Below, piece after piece: positions 22,490 through 34,039 of a stretch of DNA of 64,000 nucleotides (the first letter of the stretch is position 1; each line of letters starts with the position of its first letter). Origin of the DNA: Fallopia convolvulus (Eukaryota; Streptophyta; Magnoliopsida; Caryophyllales; Polygonaceae); NCBI GenBank assembly GCA_964016875.1, contig OZ024724.1:14488501-14552500 (forward strand). The letters are read 5' to 3'. The notes beneath the pieces were generated by a model. The model saw nothing but the letters and a program-made list of their open reading frames with translations, ran no database searches and was not told where the DNA came from. The position numbers were made by a program, and so were the translations under genes.

Positions 22490-23415
22490 ACAAGGACCTC
22501 GAATTGAGGTTCGAGGCTCGGCATAGGTTGGGGCACGCATTGTGAGTGAACCTGAGGTTCAACCTAGGGTGGTGCGATGACGCGGAGAGGCTAGTGACCA
22601 CATGCCAGGCTGCGGTGGAGCACTCGGCGCGCCTAGGGCATTTGTCCAAGGCGTCGAGCATGAGTTGTGAGACTAAGGTAAGTATTTGAGCTTTGTAATT
22701 GAGTCTATTAGCTTTGTGCATATTCTAATGTGAATTAGGAAGCTTCTTTAAGCTTGGTAGATGTTTTAAGCAAGAACCAAAGCTTGAGTTTAGCTTGGCA
22801 CATAGTTAAATATGCTAGAAAAAAGTTTCTAAGCTTCATACTAGCTTAGAGTAAGCTCTAGACTCATTGTATAAGCTTTATAAGAAGCTCATGTAGCTAG
22901 GGACTAGCTCATGGAAGCTCAATCTAGCTCACACTAGTTCAAATTAGCTCAACTAGCTAGAAATTCAGCTCAACCTAGCTCACACTAGCTCAAGCCAGCT
23001 CAACTAGCTAGATGCTAGGTCATGGAGCTAAGGGGCAGTGACACTACCAAGGTGACCTACCTAGGTACCTAGCTATGCTAGCTAGGTGGTGGGTTTGGTA
23101 GGCTGGCCCAAGGGGTGTGCCCATGGGCTGTTGGGCCGCATGCATGCACGCATGGCATGGGCTTGGTGCCTTGCCATTTCGGCCGTGCGTGTGGGCTTTT
23201 GGATTGGGTTTTTGGACTTCTCTTTTGGGCCTTTTATTTGCTGGAATTAAAAGCATTTTGGAGTCCAAGGGGGATGCATCTAGACGCCCCATATGACAAG
23301 GAAAGAGAAAGGGGAAGTTACAACTTCATTTCCCTAAAATCACTCTCGGCCACACATGTGTGCAACCGAATTCGTAACCGCCTCCAAGGCATTTTTATGG
23401 CAAGTTTCTCACGCC

Positions 23416-23423
23416 TATTTAAG
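23416..23423 (+). promoter_or_regulatory. TATA-like box in the nested element's 5' LTR
   Basis: TATTTAAG lies about 165 bases upstream of the ATG at 23580. A transcript starting about 30 bases downstream would include that ATG. The same box is conserved in the 3' LTR. Confidence 0.5.
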
Positions 23424-23579
23424 GGCAAGATGTCGGCTATTTTGGACATGAAACACGTGAGAAAAACCAGAAACTAGCTTGTCCACAAGAAATCGGTGAA
23501 GAAAACACACTAGAAGTCGAGTAAGACTACTCGTGTTTGAGTGCAAATACACGAGTGGTTCAAGTAAGAGAGTGGCATC

Positions 23580-24648
23580 ATGGATCGATCTTATACATCA
23601 AGGAAGGAACCTCAAGAGGTGTGGAATGGGCAGTATGTTCGAGTGAAGGACGAACCCCAAACGTCGATAGAAGAGGACTTCGTTCAAGTCAAAGCCGAAG
23701 AGGAATCAATAGACTCGAATAAGGTACGCTTGTTCTCAATGGTTGTGTCTTGCCAACACTTCCATTGGTTCGTTTGTTACGTTTTATATTACAACGGTAT
23801 TGCATAACCCTTGGCATGGAATAGGGGCAATATACGTTGAAGGAAAGATCGATTTAATCATTCGACTCGTAGCTTTATCCAAGTCGATTAACAAAAGATA
23901 TAATAAGAGGTCGATGGTGATTGCCCTCGGGCCTACACCCACGAGACTACCCTTCAATGGGTCTACTCATCTTGCCTTGATTATCCTATGGATCTAAAAG
24001 GGTCGACTTCCCTTCAACTAAGACAAAGTAAACATACTTATATGATTGCATGCAAACCTTAAAAAGACCAACAATCTTCAATGTATATTATGTTTATTTG
24101 CTTTCGTTTTGTTCATATCCATGTTTGCTTTGTTGTATTATTTTGTTAAGTTCGACGATATGGCTAAACGAGGGGATGAAACGGTGAATGACATTACCTC
24201 ACAATTTAGGGAAGTCAAGATAGAGCCTCCGAGTCCCATTCGGCCAATTGAAGTACAGGGCGGACTTCAAGACTTCGATGAGTGGCTAGAAGAGTGCAAC
24301 AAGAGTAATTTGTATTGGGATTGGGTCCTCGCTAACGTGAGGTGCAAACCTGATTTCGATGATGCCATACAAAGTGAGGTCATTATGCATCAACCCTCCA
24401 TGGTGATGGAGACTCACGGTCCAAGGCGTAGTCATGAGGCAAGGCATGTGTACTCGGCTTTCAAGCGCCATGGCAAGTCTAGGGTTAAGCACTCTCGTGC
24501 TAAACCGAGAAGAAGCATCCATAGGGGCGCGACATTGGGAAACGGAGGGGCCTCGGTGGGAGGCAAGTATTGGCAAGTGGTCTTTGGGGACCAAAGGCCA
24601 AAGAAACCAGTGTATTGTTCTCTTTGTGGAGTAAGACGCCAAGGCTGA
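23580..24648 (+). CDS. Possible spliced gag-like ORF starting inside the LTR
   Basis: Two frames join in phase through a plausible intron: 23580-23723 (donor AAG|gtacgc) and 24151-24648 (acceptor ttgttaag), giving about 213 residues. The intron spans the end of the LTR. Exon 2 alone could start at ATG 24160. It contains 'GGLQDFDEWLEECNKSN' and ends with a small Cys motif, 'YCSLCGVRRQG'. Three sumoylation-type motifs (VKDE, VKAE, VKIE) occur, each followed by an acidic or Pro residue. I do not recognise a family. Its position suggests gag, and the call rests on position only. Confidence 0.45.
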
Positions 24649-24649
24649 T

Positions 24650-27600
24650 TTTATACTTGTAATTGTTTCCTATTGATGTACGTGTGTGTATGTACTTAGC
24701 ATTAGATGTGTGCTATAAACTATGTGTGTATTTGTATGCCTTGAATAAAGGGCATTAGTGTGTGATTTGATCGTAATAAAAGATCATGTAATCGTTTATG
24801 GCTTGAAATAAACTATGGTATGATTCAATGTTAATCTTAACAACATGTGTGCAAGAAAAGGACTTAAGTCTAATTCTTGGAATCAACTTGAAAAGTTTGA
24901 TTGTTGTTTTCATTCACTAAGAATGATCCAAACCATACTACCCTTGAGTCGACCATTCTTTGATTGGGACGACTCATGCTCTAGACTACCTTCGGGTCTA
25001 CTAGAGTAATTAGACTACCTTCGGGTCTACTAATGTAAGGGTCTACTGGATTGCCCCCCATGTGAGAGGGTATGCACATGTTGGCCATGTATGCACTAAA
25101 GAACACATAGAAGAGATGGTAAGAGTCTCTTTATAAGATGCATGTGGAAATTCACCTAGTGATTTCATAAAATTCATGCTTCTTATGGAAAAGGGAAACA
25201 ATAAAGTCTTGGTTGGCTTAAATCAAGATTTGTAGTATGCTTATAGAAGAGCAATGCTTATGAGAGTGAAATCTCTCATGGCTAAGTCAAATAAGTTTGA
25301 CAAGTTTTAGAAACTGGCAAATGGAAGTTTTGATACTTTGGCATGACAAAAAGTTCATGACTAGACCGTTTTTATCATATGGTTGAATCCTAAAGATCAA
25401 TGACTTGTCTAATAAGAAAATGTGGTTTGATGTTGACACGAATTAATGTTAGCATGTTAATTTGCCTTGATGAAGACATGGAAATGTCAAAAAGAATTGC
25501 TTTGCAAAAGAATGGGATCGGCGCATAAGTTGTCTAGGGTTAGAACCTAGGCACGCCTAGGCTAGGCCTTAGGCGCACCAGGTGGTGTCGTTACTCGACA
25601 TCAATCCTCGAAGCACTAAGAGCTCGTGGTTGGGTCCCATGGAGCATCATAGGCACGCCCTAGTAGGGCCATTGCCTAGAACCCCTAGGTGCATAACACT
25701 AGACGATGATCGTCGCGTGGGGGAGGCGTCGCATCAATCGCAACGCATTGACCTAAGTCTTGGCACAATCTCGGGATCGAACATGCCTAGGCGCTCCGAG
25801 TCTTTGGGCTCGGCACATGGCAAGAAATGCAAGGCAAGGCACGGATCGCACGGTCCCGATGCGTCGCAAACGGAGTGCATGACACTCGACAGTTGACAAC
25901 GCGGTTCATGGTTTGAACCTCGGCATGGTTGGCGTGCGCAAGGCGCGTCACGGCTGGTTGACACTGAAACCATGGCACGATGGGGTGTGCAAGGCGCGCC
26001 GAGGCTGGTTAAAACCAAGCCTTGGCATCGGCAAGCGCTCGATGCATGGCGTCGGTGTGCTCTCGGTTGGCACATAGGGCGCGCCTACCTTAAGGCATTT
26101 GATTGATTTGTTTAAATTCAATGAAACCATATTTGAAGTCATGTTAGGCTTTCCTAATTTATGATTTAATAAAATTGTGATAGAATTTGAGAAACTTAGT
26201 CTATCACATATTCCATATGATTGCTTAGAATGCTCATATTGTGTGTCATTTTGTTGGATGGTTAGAACATGTTTGGAAAATTTGAAAGGCTGGTTTTATG
26301 ACTTTCAAATAGACATGTTATGGTCTAGAAGAGACTATGAGGAAAATGTTAACGCCTCGGATCCAAGGAAAGTGTCAAGAGTCATTAAGGCTTAAATATT
26401 GACAACTTTATTTGATTAGTCTTATGGTTGAGAAACCATTTGAAAGGATTAATGGAAATAATGACATGGTGGATAAAAGACAAGTCTTAACGTGTGTGTA
26501 AACACTTGTGATAAAGATGATTGTCACATGAGCGTAATTCTTCTAGTTTCCTTTAATGGAAAATTTTAAGAAAGAAGAATTGAATCATCTAAATTGCATA
26601 GATGATGATCCTATGAAAACTTCCAATGAATTGGTGGTTTGGATGAAATGGAACATAAAAGTGGAATACTTTGTCTTTGAATGGCCAAGAGAAAAGGAAT
26701 GTCAATAGGAAGTCTTTTAAAGATTCTATATGCTTTTTGCATGATGTGATATAGAAAGTTTAGCCACTTATGGTTGATTAGTGTCTAATGAATCTATATT
26801 GAAATGACATGATTTACTTGGTAGAAACTAAGTTATAAGGTCAAAATGATAAGACCTTGTTCTTCATTGATAATTTATGAAGATATAAATGTATAGAGGT
26901 GATGGTGGATTAGATTGTTCTAAATCTTCGTCTTGGTTGAAATACATTGAGACGGAAATAAGAATTCCATGATTATACACATGATTGAGAAACATCTTTG
27001 GATTTATGAACACACGGTTATAAGTTAGGTGTGTCATGACTTGGGGACGCTCAAGTGGATATTAAGGTGTGGATATCTTGACATAGGCCATTTGTCAAAG
27101 ATATGGTGAATGCATAAAGGCATTAGATGTGTATGAAACTTTCTAGGTTTGAAAGTTTGAAGGCAAGTTGGATCACTCAACTTGGGAAGACCTTTAGTCG
27201 CGAATTGGTTATGATTTCCTACTTTGATTGATGGCGCACATTCTTGGAGTTTCCAAGAGGCAATTTGCTATATTCTGACTTCTCATTGGAAAGTGACATC
27301 TAAGTGTGAGAAAACCTTGTATTAAGGCACATTCCATACTTAGAGTCAACTCGTTTGATTTTTGTTAAGCACTTCGAATTTGTTGATTTCTCTCCGAGAA
27401 GATTGGCATAAGTGTTTGTGTTAAATTCAAATCGAGGGATGGGGGTAACAATCCTTACAACTCTAAGATTTGGACACCCAATTCCCCTACATCGAAAGGT
27501 GAGGGATGAATTCAATGTGGAAAGCCAAGGTCATGGAGTTGGAGAGCATAAATAATATCCCATCAAGGTTTATGCTCTAGACCACATGAAACCTAGTCTT

Positions 27601-27976
27601 GAAACAAAGTTTTCATTAATGAGTTTTGGTTGCTAATGTGGAGCATGATAGGAAACTCAACTATGCATATGTGGAAGTATAAGGCTTCTTCCAATTTAGA
27701 GTAATTAAGGATGACTCGACTAAAGCATATGTGAGAGGATATGGGACGAAAGAGCCTTGTTTACAAAAGCGTCAAGTAAAAGGATGAGAGTAAAGAAACT
27801 CATGTGTAAAAGTTACTACATGTACTTAGACAAGTTGATGTGGTTCAAACCGAAGGAGCACCACGATTCATTAGTGCATGAATGTGATGATTACAAGGTG
27901 TAAATTCAAGTCTACGGACATTTACATCTATACGTAGAGTTTGTTTCATAAATTTCGAGTTTTGATGACATGGCTC
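24650..27976. other. Internal region of the nested element without recognisable genes
   Basis: About 3.3 kb with only short frames. A GC-rich island (25530-26090) is full of 'ggcgcgcc/cctaggc' words, like the 'ggcgcgcctagggcattt' piece in the LTR (22627-22644). It may be derived from LTR sequence. The remainder is AT-rich and shows no pol motif in any frame that I can see. Confidence 0.55.
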
Positions 27977-27990
27977 AAATGGGGGAGGAA
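27977..27990 (+). other. Polypurine tract of the nested element
   Basis: 'aaatgggggaggaa' lies immediately before the 3' LTR start TGTTGG, the expected place for the plus-strand primer. Confidence 0.85.
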
Positions 27991-29840
27991 TGTTGGTGAT
28001 TTGTGTCAAGTCATCAAATCCCTATAAGAGCATGTTGAGGTTATTAAGTCATATTGGTAAGGTCGATTGGAGTATTGACATATATGACTTTCATGATGGT
28101 TTAAAAAATTGTCATAGATCCAAAAGTGAGTTGCACACCAACACCGAGATAAAAGAACCTCGTGTGCACCGTCGCGTGCAAGGGTGCACCTTGTGGCAGG
28201 TGTCGCTCGAGATCGGCACGATGCAATGGCACAGTGCAAGCGCGGGGCATGGCGAGGACCTCGAAATTGAGGTTCGAGGCTCAGCATAGGTTGGGGCACG
28301 CCTTGTGAGTAAACATGAGGTTCAACCTAGGGTGGTGCGATGACGCGGAGAGGCTAGTGACGCACATGCGAGGCTGCGGTGGAGCACTCGGCGCGCCTAG
28401 GGCATTTGTCCAAGGCGTCGAGCATGAGTTGTGAGACTAAGGTAAGTATTTGAGCTTTGTAATTGAGTCTATTAGCTTTGTGCATATTCTAATGTGAATT
28501 AGGAATCTTCTCTAAGCTTGGTAGATGTTTTAAGCAAGAACCAAAGCTTAGCTTGGCACATAGTTAAATATGCTAGAAAGAAGTTTCTAAGCTTCATACT
28601 AGCTTAGAGTAAGCTCTATGAGCTTGGACAAGCTCTAGACTCATTGTATAAGCTTTATAAGAAGATCATGTAGCTAAAGACTCGCTCATGGAAGCTCAAT
28701 CTAGCTCACACTAGTTCAAATTAGCTCAACTAGCTAGAAATTCAGCTCAACCTAGCTCACACTAGCTCAAGCCAGCTAAACTAGCTAGATGCTAGCTCAT
28801 GGAGCTAAGGGGTAGTGACACTACCTAGGTGACCTACCTAGGTACCTAGCTATGCTAGCTAGGTGGTGGGCTTGGTGGGCCAAGGGGTGTGCCCATGGGT
28901 TGTTGGGCCGCATGCATGCACGCATGGCATGGGCTTGGTGCCTTGCCATTTGGGCCGTGCGTGTGGGCTTTTGGATTGGGTTTTTGGACTTCTCTTTTGG
29001 GCCTTTTATTTGCTGGAATTAAAAGCATTTTGGAGTCCAAGGGGGATGCATCTAGATGCCCCATATGACAAGGAAAGAGAAAGGGGAAGTTACAACTTCC
29101 TTTCCCTAAAATCACTCTCGGCCACACATGTGTGCAACCGAATTTGTAACCGCCTCAAAGGCAATTTTATGACAAGTTTCTCACACCTATTTAAGGGCAA
29201 GATGTCGGCTATTTTGGACATGAAACACGTGAGAAAAACCAGAAACTTGTCGACAAGAAATCGGTGAAGAAAACACACTAGAAGTCGAGTAAGACTAGTC
29301 GCGTTTGAGTGCAAATACACGAGTGGTTCAAGTAAGAGAGTGGCATCATGGATCGATCTTCTACATCAAGGAAGGAACCTCAAGAGGCGTGGAATGGGAA
29401 GTATGTTCGATTAAAGGACGAACCCCAAACGTCGATAGAAGATGACTTCGTTAAAGTCAAAGCCGAAGAGAAATCAATAGACTCAAATAAGGTTCGCTTG
29501 TTCTCAATGGTTGTGTCTTGCCAACACTTCCATTGGTTTGTTTGTTACGTTTTATCTCACAACGGTATTGCATAACCCTTGGCATGGAATAGGGGCAATA
29601 TATGTTGAAGGAAGGATCGATTTAATCGTTCGACTCGTAGTTTTATCCAAGTCGATTAATAAAAGATATAATAAGAGGTCGACGGTGATTTTCCTCGGGC
29701 CTACACCCACGAGACTACCCTTCAATGGGCCTACTTGTCTTGTCTTGATTATCCTATGGATCTACAAGGGTCGAATTCCCTTCAACTAAGACAAAGTAAA
29801 CATACTTATATGATTGCATGCAAACCCTAAAAGACCAACA
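27991..29840 (+). repeat. 3' LTR of the nested element
   Basis: 1,850 bp, beginning TGTTGGT and ending ACCAACA. It is a close direct repeat of 21280-24073 without the solo LTR. By eye it differs from the 5' copy by scattered substitutions and a few short indels (for example 18 extra bases near 28618). Confidence 0.93.
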
Positions 29841-29845
29841 ATCAG

Positions 29846-31040
29846 TACGTCCTCGTTGCCTGACAAGTTCCCTCCATTTTTGGACTCGTCAAAGACAACA
29901 TGAATTCTTTCTACAAATTTCTTAGTTCTTTTATTGAACACCTTGTAAGCCTTGTTGTTGGATGTGTACCCTAGAAAGATGCCTTAGTCACTCCTAGAAA
30001 GATGTGTACCCTAGAAAGATGCTCGTCTTTTATGTTGTTGTGAATAAAACACATGCATCCAAAGACTTTCAAGTGGGAAATATTTGGCTTTCTTCCCTTG
30101 ATTAGTTCATATGGAATTTTAGAAAAATTGGAACGTATAGTAGCTCGATTAATGATATAGTAAGCAGTACCGACTGTCTCAGCCCAAAAGGACCGAGGCA
30201 AGTTACTTGCCAACATCATAGTACGAGCCATGTTTTGCAGTGTTCCATTATTTCTTTCTACTACACCATTTTGTTGAGGAGTCCTCGGCACTGAAAAGTT
30301 CTCAGACACTCCATGTTCATCATAGTAGCTATGAAACATGGAAATCTTGAACTCTGTTTCGTTATCCGACCTGATAGCCTTCAATTTCTGTCATGTTGAT
30401 GCTTCTACCTTCTTGATCCATGTTTTGAATACCATGAACGTCTCATCTTTGGAACCTAGAAAGAGAGTCCATGTATATCTAGTAAAATCATCAACAATAA
30501 CAAATACCTCCATGACTTTCACACACTCTTTACACAAGCTTTCCTTTTCTGCAAGAACTTTGGGGAGTCCTATCACTAGATTTTGTGAGTAGAGTTTGCG
30601 AATTCCTCGATGATTTGCGTGACCAAACCTCCTATGCTAAAGATTAGTCTTATCAACAACTGTAACAAAACATAATTCTTCTTGTGGTTGGAAGCTTGAG
30701 TCTACAAAATACACATTATTGCGCCTCTTTCCCTTTAGGACCACAAGACCTGAATTCTTGTTCTTGATCGTAAAGTCATCTAAGGTAAATGATACCTCAT
30801 TGTTCCCTTGCTAAAAAAGTTGAGCAATACTCAACAAGTTGTAACCAAGACCCTTCACCAAGCTCACGTCTTTAACGTTGGTCTTATCATTTAGCTTGAC
30901 TTCACTTGTTCCAATGATTTCTCCTTGATTGTTGTTTCCAAAGGAAATGTTTCCTCCAGCATTGAACTAAAGTGAGGATAGAATACTCTCGTTCCGTGTC
31001 ATGTGACAAGAACACAAGCTGTCAAGGATCCAGCCGATGT
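29846..31040 (-). pseudogene. Copia protease remnant and integrase
   Basis: Read on the minus strand from the right. A protease remnant shows 'WILDSLCSCHMT', where relatives have DSGCS.HMT (Gly lost). Then come the GAG-pre-integrase motif 'RRFGHANHRGIRKLYS' and a zinc-finger end 'LCKECVK'. The frame then jumps directly to 'VFVIVDDFTRYTW'. In relatives some 45-50 residues with 'HMDLFGP' lie between, so the first catalytic Asp is deleted. The second Asp ('IRSDNETEF') and the Glu ('PQQNGVVERNN') remain, followed by 'LPRSFWAETVGTAYYIINR'. The C-terminal part is cut at 29846 by the nested element. Confidence 0.85.
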
Positions 31041-33109
31041 TCCCCCCTCACTTCAACCTACAAGAAAGAAATCACATTTTAACGACCCAAGCCTGCTTAG
31101 CCTTCCCGTGTCGGTTAGCAGAGCTCACAAAATGATAAATTTGAGATTGAACTAAAGTGTCTTTATGTGGACTCTTGGAACTAGAAGCAATATTTGAGGG
31201 ATCAACATGGTTTTTCCCTTTATCAGTTTTAGAATCTTGCTTCTTTTGTGGTTGATAAGCTAGTTTCTTTTTGTTCTGATGAGATTTGTCATACCCTTGA
31301 TTTTTCTTACCAGACCATTGTTTCTTGTTGTTCCCTATATTCTGTTTTGAGCATTTTTGTTAGACATTTCTAATCTAACCTTACAGTCCTTTTGGACATG
31401 ACCTCCCCCACCACAGTGATAGCACACCCTATAATATTTGCCAAGATAGAGTTTAGGATGTGGTTTCTGGAGGGTTCATTCCTTCGCACATTCCTTGGAA
31501 GGAACTCTGTGCTGGTTTCCTTGAGACTATTTTAGATATATCTTATTATTCGTTTTAACAAAGTACCATTCTGAGTTATCATTCAAGCTACTCTCAAGAA
31601 TCTTAACCCTACCCTCTAGATAAGTAACTTTATCTCTAGCAGATTGAAGTTCCCTAGCTTTTCTTTCCATCTTTTCTTCAAAGCTAAGGTCATCTAGAGG
31701 ATATTCAGATTTATCTTTACCATAACCAATACCACCTAGCCGGATTAAACACAATGTGAGTTCTTTTATCAAGCTCATTCTCTAATTTCTTTCCTTTGAG
31801 TTTGTAGATGAGCACATCCGTCCTAAGTTCATTATTGGTTTCAGTGAGAGTCTTAATATCTTTCTTTACATCTTTACACTCAGGACAAGGAACAACACTA
31901 GTAATAGTTGACTCTGATAATTTTTCTTCAAGATTAAGACATTTCTCATCAGCAGCTTCTATCTCATCTTGCATTTTCAAATTATCTTCAAAAAGCTTTT
32001 TGACAAAAATGACAAGATCAGATTGTTTAGCATTTTCTAAACTAGCAAGGAATTGTTCAGAAGTAACCTCTTGGTCGACATCTTTAGTCTTCAGAGTCAT
32101 GGCACAAATTTTTTATTCAGATTCATCATCTGAGTCAAGATCCCATGCAACGATGTAGGCCTTCTTTTTCTCGTTCCCAGACTCGTTATCTTTGGGACAA
32201 CTTTTGGCATAGTGACTCCTTTCTTGATAGGTGAAGCAGGTAACATCCTTGATCTCCTTTTTCTCAGAGTTGACCTTTTCATTTGCCTTCAAGGACTCTT
32301 GCTTCTTCCCTCTCTTATAGAATGACCTCATGGTTTTTGTTATGAGAGCCACATCAGAATCCTCTTCTAAAGTATAAACTCCCCTTCCAGCAGTAATGTT
32401 CTCAATGGCTTTCTCCACTTTGAGAACAATACCCTTGTTGGAGCTTGAGCTACTACTTTTGATTGTCTCATACCGCTTGTAGTTTGTTAGCTTTCCAGAG
32501 ATCTCATGGAATGTGCATGTCTTCGTGATTGGATTTTCTCTTAGCAAGCCTCACAACATACTTGGGACCAAGACCATCAACAATCGTAGAGATTTTCGAT
32601 GACTGTGTGATGTCCTTTTCGATACCAAGATGATTAATGCGATTCACCAATGCCTTGAACCGAGATTGGTAGGTGGCAATGGTTTCACCATCTTTCATTT
32701 GAAAGTTATAGAACTCCTTCTTGGCTTCTTTTTGATGGCTTTCTTTTAGATTTGTACTGCCGATGTGCATTTGCTCAAGAGTTGCCCATGCCTCTTTAGG
32801 GGTATTGCAGTTCACCACCCTCAGTAGATCTTCAACACCCAAGGCATTGTTTAGCAACATTTGTGCCTTGTAGTTCTTCTCCATTCCTGACCATTCAGTT
32901 AGTCTCCATTCGGACCTCTTGTTCTTCTTGTCCGCAGGAATGACATAGTCTCCATCTTCAATGATCGTCCAGGCTTGGTAGTCATTGCTTTTGAGCCATG
33001 TAGCGAAGAAGTTCTTCCAGTGGTCATACTCTCCAGCAACAAGCAGTGGAGGCTTGTTGTTTCCAATTCCGATGTTGTGAGTGTTGTTTGAATTCATATT
33101 GTATTCCAT
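31040..33109 (-). pseudogene. Copia gag and gag-pol linker
   Basis: The likely start is ATG at 33109 ('MEYNMNSNN'). The UBN2-type copia gag follows: 'GEYDHWKNFFATWLKSNDYQ', 'RVVNCNTPKEAWATLEQMH', 'GETIATYQSRFKALVNRIN'. A frameshift lies near 32515-32545. The zinc knuckle is degenerate: 'CFTYQERSHYAKSCP', with Tyr where the second Cys should be. Downstream is a coiled-coil linker ('FVKKLFEDNLKMQDEIEAAD') and 'GGIGYGKDKSEYP', as in Sirevirus gag-pol linkers, with another frame change near 31770. The protein would package element RNA. This copy could not work. Confidence 0.88.
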
Positions 33110-33136
33110 CACTAACACACAATCTAGATCAAACCT

Positions 33137-33148
33137 GCTCTGATACCA
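33137..33148 (-). other. Primer binding site of the Sirevirus-like element
   Basis: On the minus strand, two bases after the 5' LTR end, the sequence is TGGTATCAGAGC, the classic site complementary to initiator methionine tRNA used by most plant copia elements. Confidence 0.92.
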
Positions 33149-33150
33149 AT

Positions 33151-34034
33151 TGTCGGATCGTGACGTGTTAGTAACAAGTCAGGGAACTAGCAATGTTCCC
33201 TGGGCAGCGAAAATAAACAATAAGAACACAAACTTTAGAGAGGAAAACTTTTTGTCGGACCAACAAGTCGTAGAAAGAAAAAACCTCTACCCCTGAGACT
33301 CCTTCTCAGACGATTTTCAATAGAATACTTTTATTAAGTTTCAACGGTTACAAGGCAAGTCAAGTTCCCTGGTAATTAAGGCACCCACCAAAGTTCAACC
33401 AACTTGATTTCTACGACCCTAAACGTAAAGCTAAGAGAAAGCAAACTACTGACTTACTTGTGGATTCTTCACCAGAAAAAGCCACACACTTGTACAATTG
33501 AAAAGATCTCTTTTCAAGTTCGTCATCTACAACCACACTTAAACCCTAGCTATAACCTAGCTATTTATAAGATATGTCAATTCTGATCTCATACGTAATT
33601 CTTGCCAAATTACGCAGATATTCCACTTAACACATCCCACACAATAAGGAGAAAGTATTGTTTGTGATTTGGATCCTCAACCATGCTGATTCTTGCAAAA
33701 ATCGAATGATCTCGGATTTCTTTAGATAGATTGTGTGAAGTTTGATCTTATCCGTCCTTTGATCTCTTCAAGCAACCGCCTACAGCTGTCGTATCTTCAT
33801 AGAAGATTGCTCGTAGAAGATCTGGTAACTTGCCATTAATAGAAAGACGTGTTCCTTCCGATACTCACTTCTTAAATCTGTCACTCATTCCCTCCATCGT
33901 TCCTCACAATGTTCCGTCACTCATGACTATGTTACCTGTTTTCCTGAGACACTTACATGTAGAAGCAAGTTATATTAACTAGGTTTGTTATCATCAAAAC
34001 TAAGAGAAACCATGGAACAACCATTGTTTCAACA
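33151..34034 (-). repeat. Sirevirus-like element 5' LTR
   Basis: 884-bp direct repeat of 15890-16744. On the minus strand it starts TGTTGAAAC and ends CCGACA. The TATA box TATAAATAG is at 33569-33561 on the minus strand, and it is also preserved in the other LTR. Flanked by the ATAAG duplication. Confidence 0.92.
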
Positions 34035-34039
34035 ATAAG

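Larger units (their letters stand above)
21280..24073 (+). repeat. 5' LTR of the nested element (contains a solo LTR)
   Basis: Matches 27991-29840 once the 943-bp insert at 21547-22489 is removed (1,851 versus 1,850 bp). A TATA-like box (TATTTAAG, 23416-23423) precedes the frame that starts at 23580. A stretch of about 200 bp (22840-23060) is packed with AGCT/CTAG words such as 'ctagctcacactagctcaag'. Confidence 0.92.
21280..29840 (+). mobile_element. LTR retrotransposon nested in copia pol, non-autonomous
   Basis: Direct repeats of about 1.85 kb (21280-24073 with an insert, and 27991-29840) begin TGTTGGT and end ACCAACA. Flanks are AGCAG (left) and ATCAG (right), a 5-bp TSD with one change. 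A purine tract 'aaatgggggaggaa' stands right before the 3' LTR. The 3.9-kb internal region holds one gag-like frame and no recognisable protease, RT or integrase. I found no clear tRNA primer site after the 5' LTR. It interrupts the Sirevirus-like pol between integrase and RT, so it is younger than that element. Superfamily is not resolved. Confidence 0.9.
15890..34034 (-). mobile_element. Sirevirus-like Ty1/copia retrotransposon (nested insertion included)
   Basis: The two LTRs (15890-16744 and 33151-34034) are flanked by an exact 5-bp duplication ATAAG (15885-15889, 34035-34039). Reading right to left: 5' LTR, iMet-type primer site, gag, protease, integrase, RT/RNase H, an extra ORF, polypurine tracts, 3' LTR. 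Without the nested element the length is about 9.58 kb. That is long for copia, but typical of the SIRE/Maximus lineage, which also carries an ORF after pol. Several frameshifts and a deletion in integrase show it is inactive. It sits 77 bp downstream of the GDSL pseudogene stop. Confidence 0.93.
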
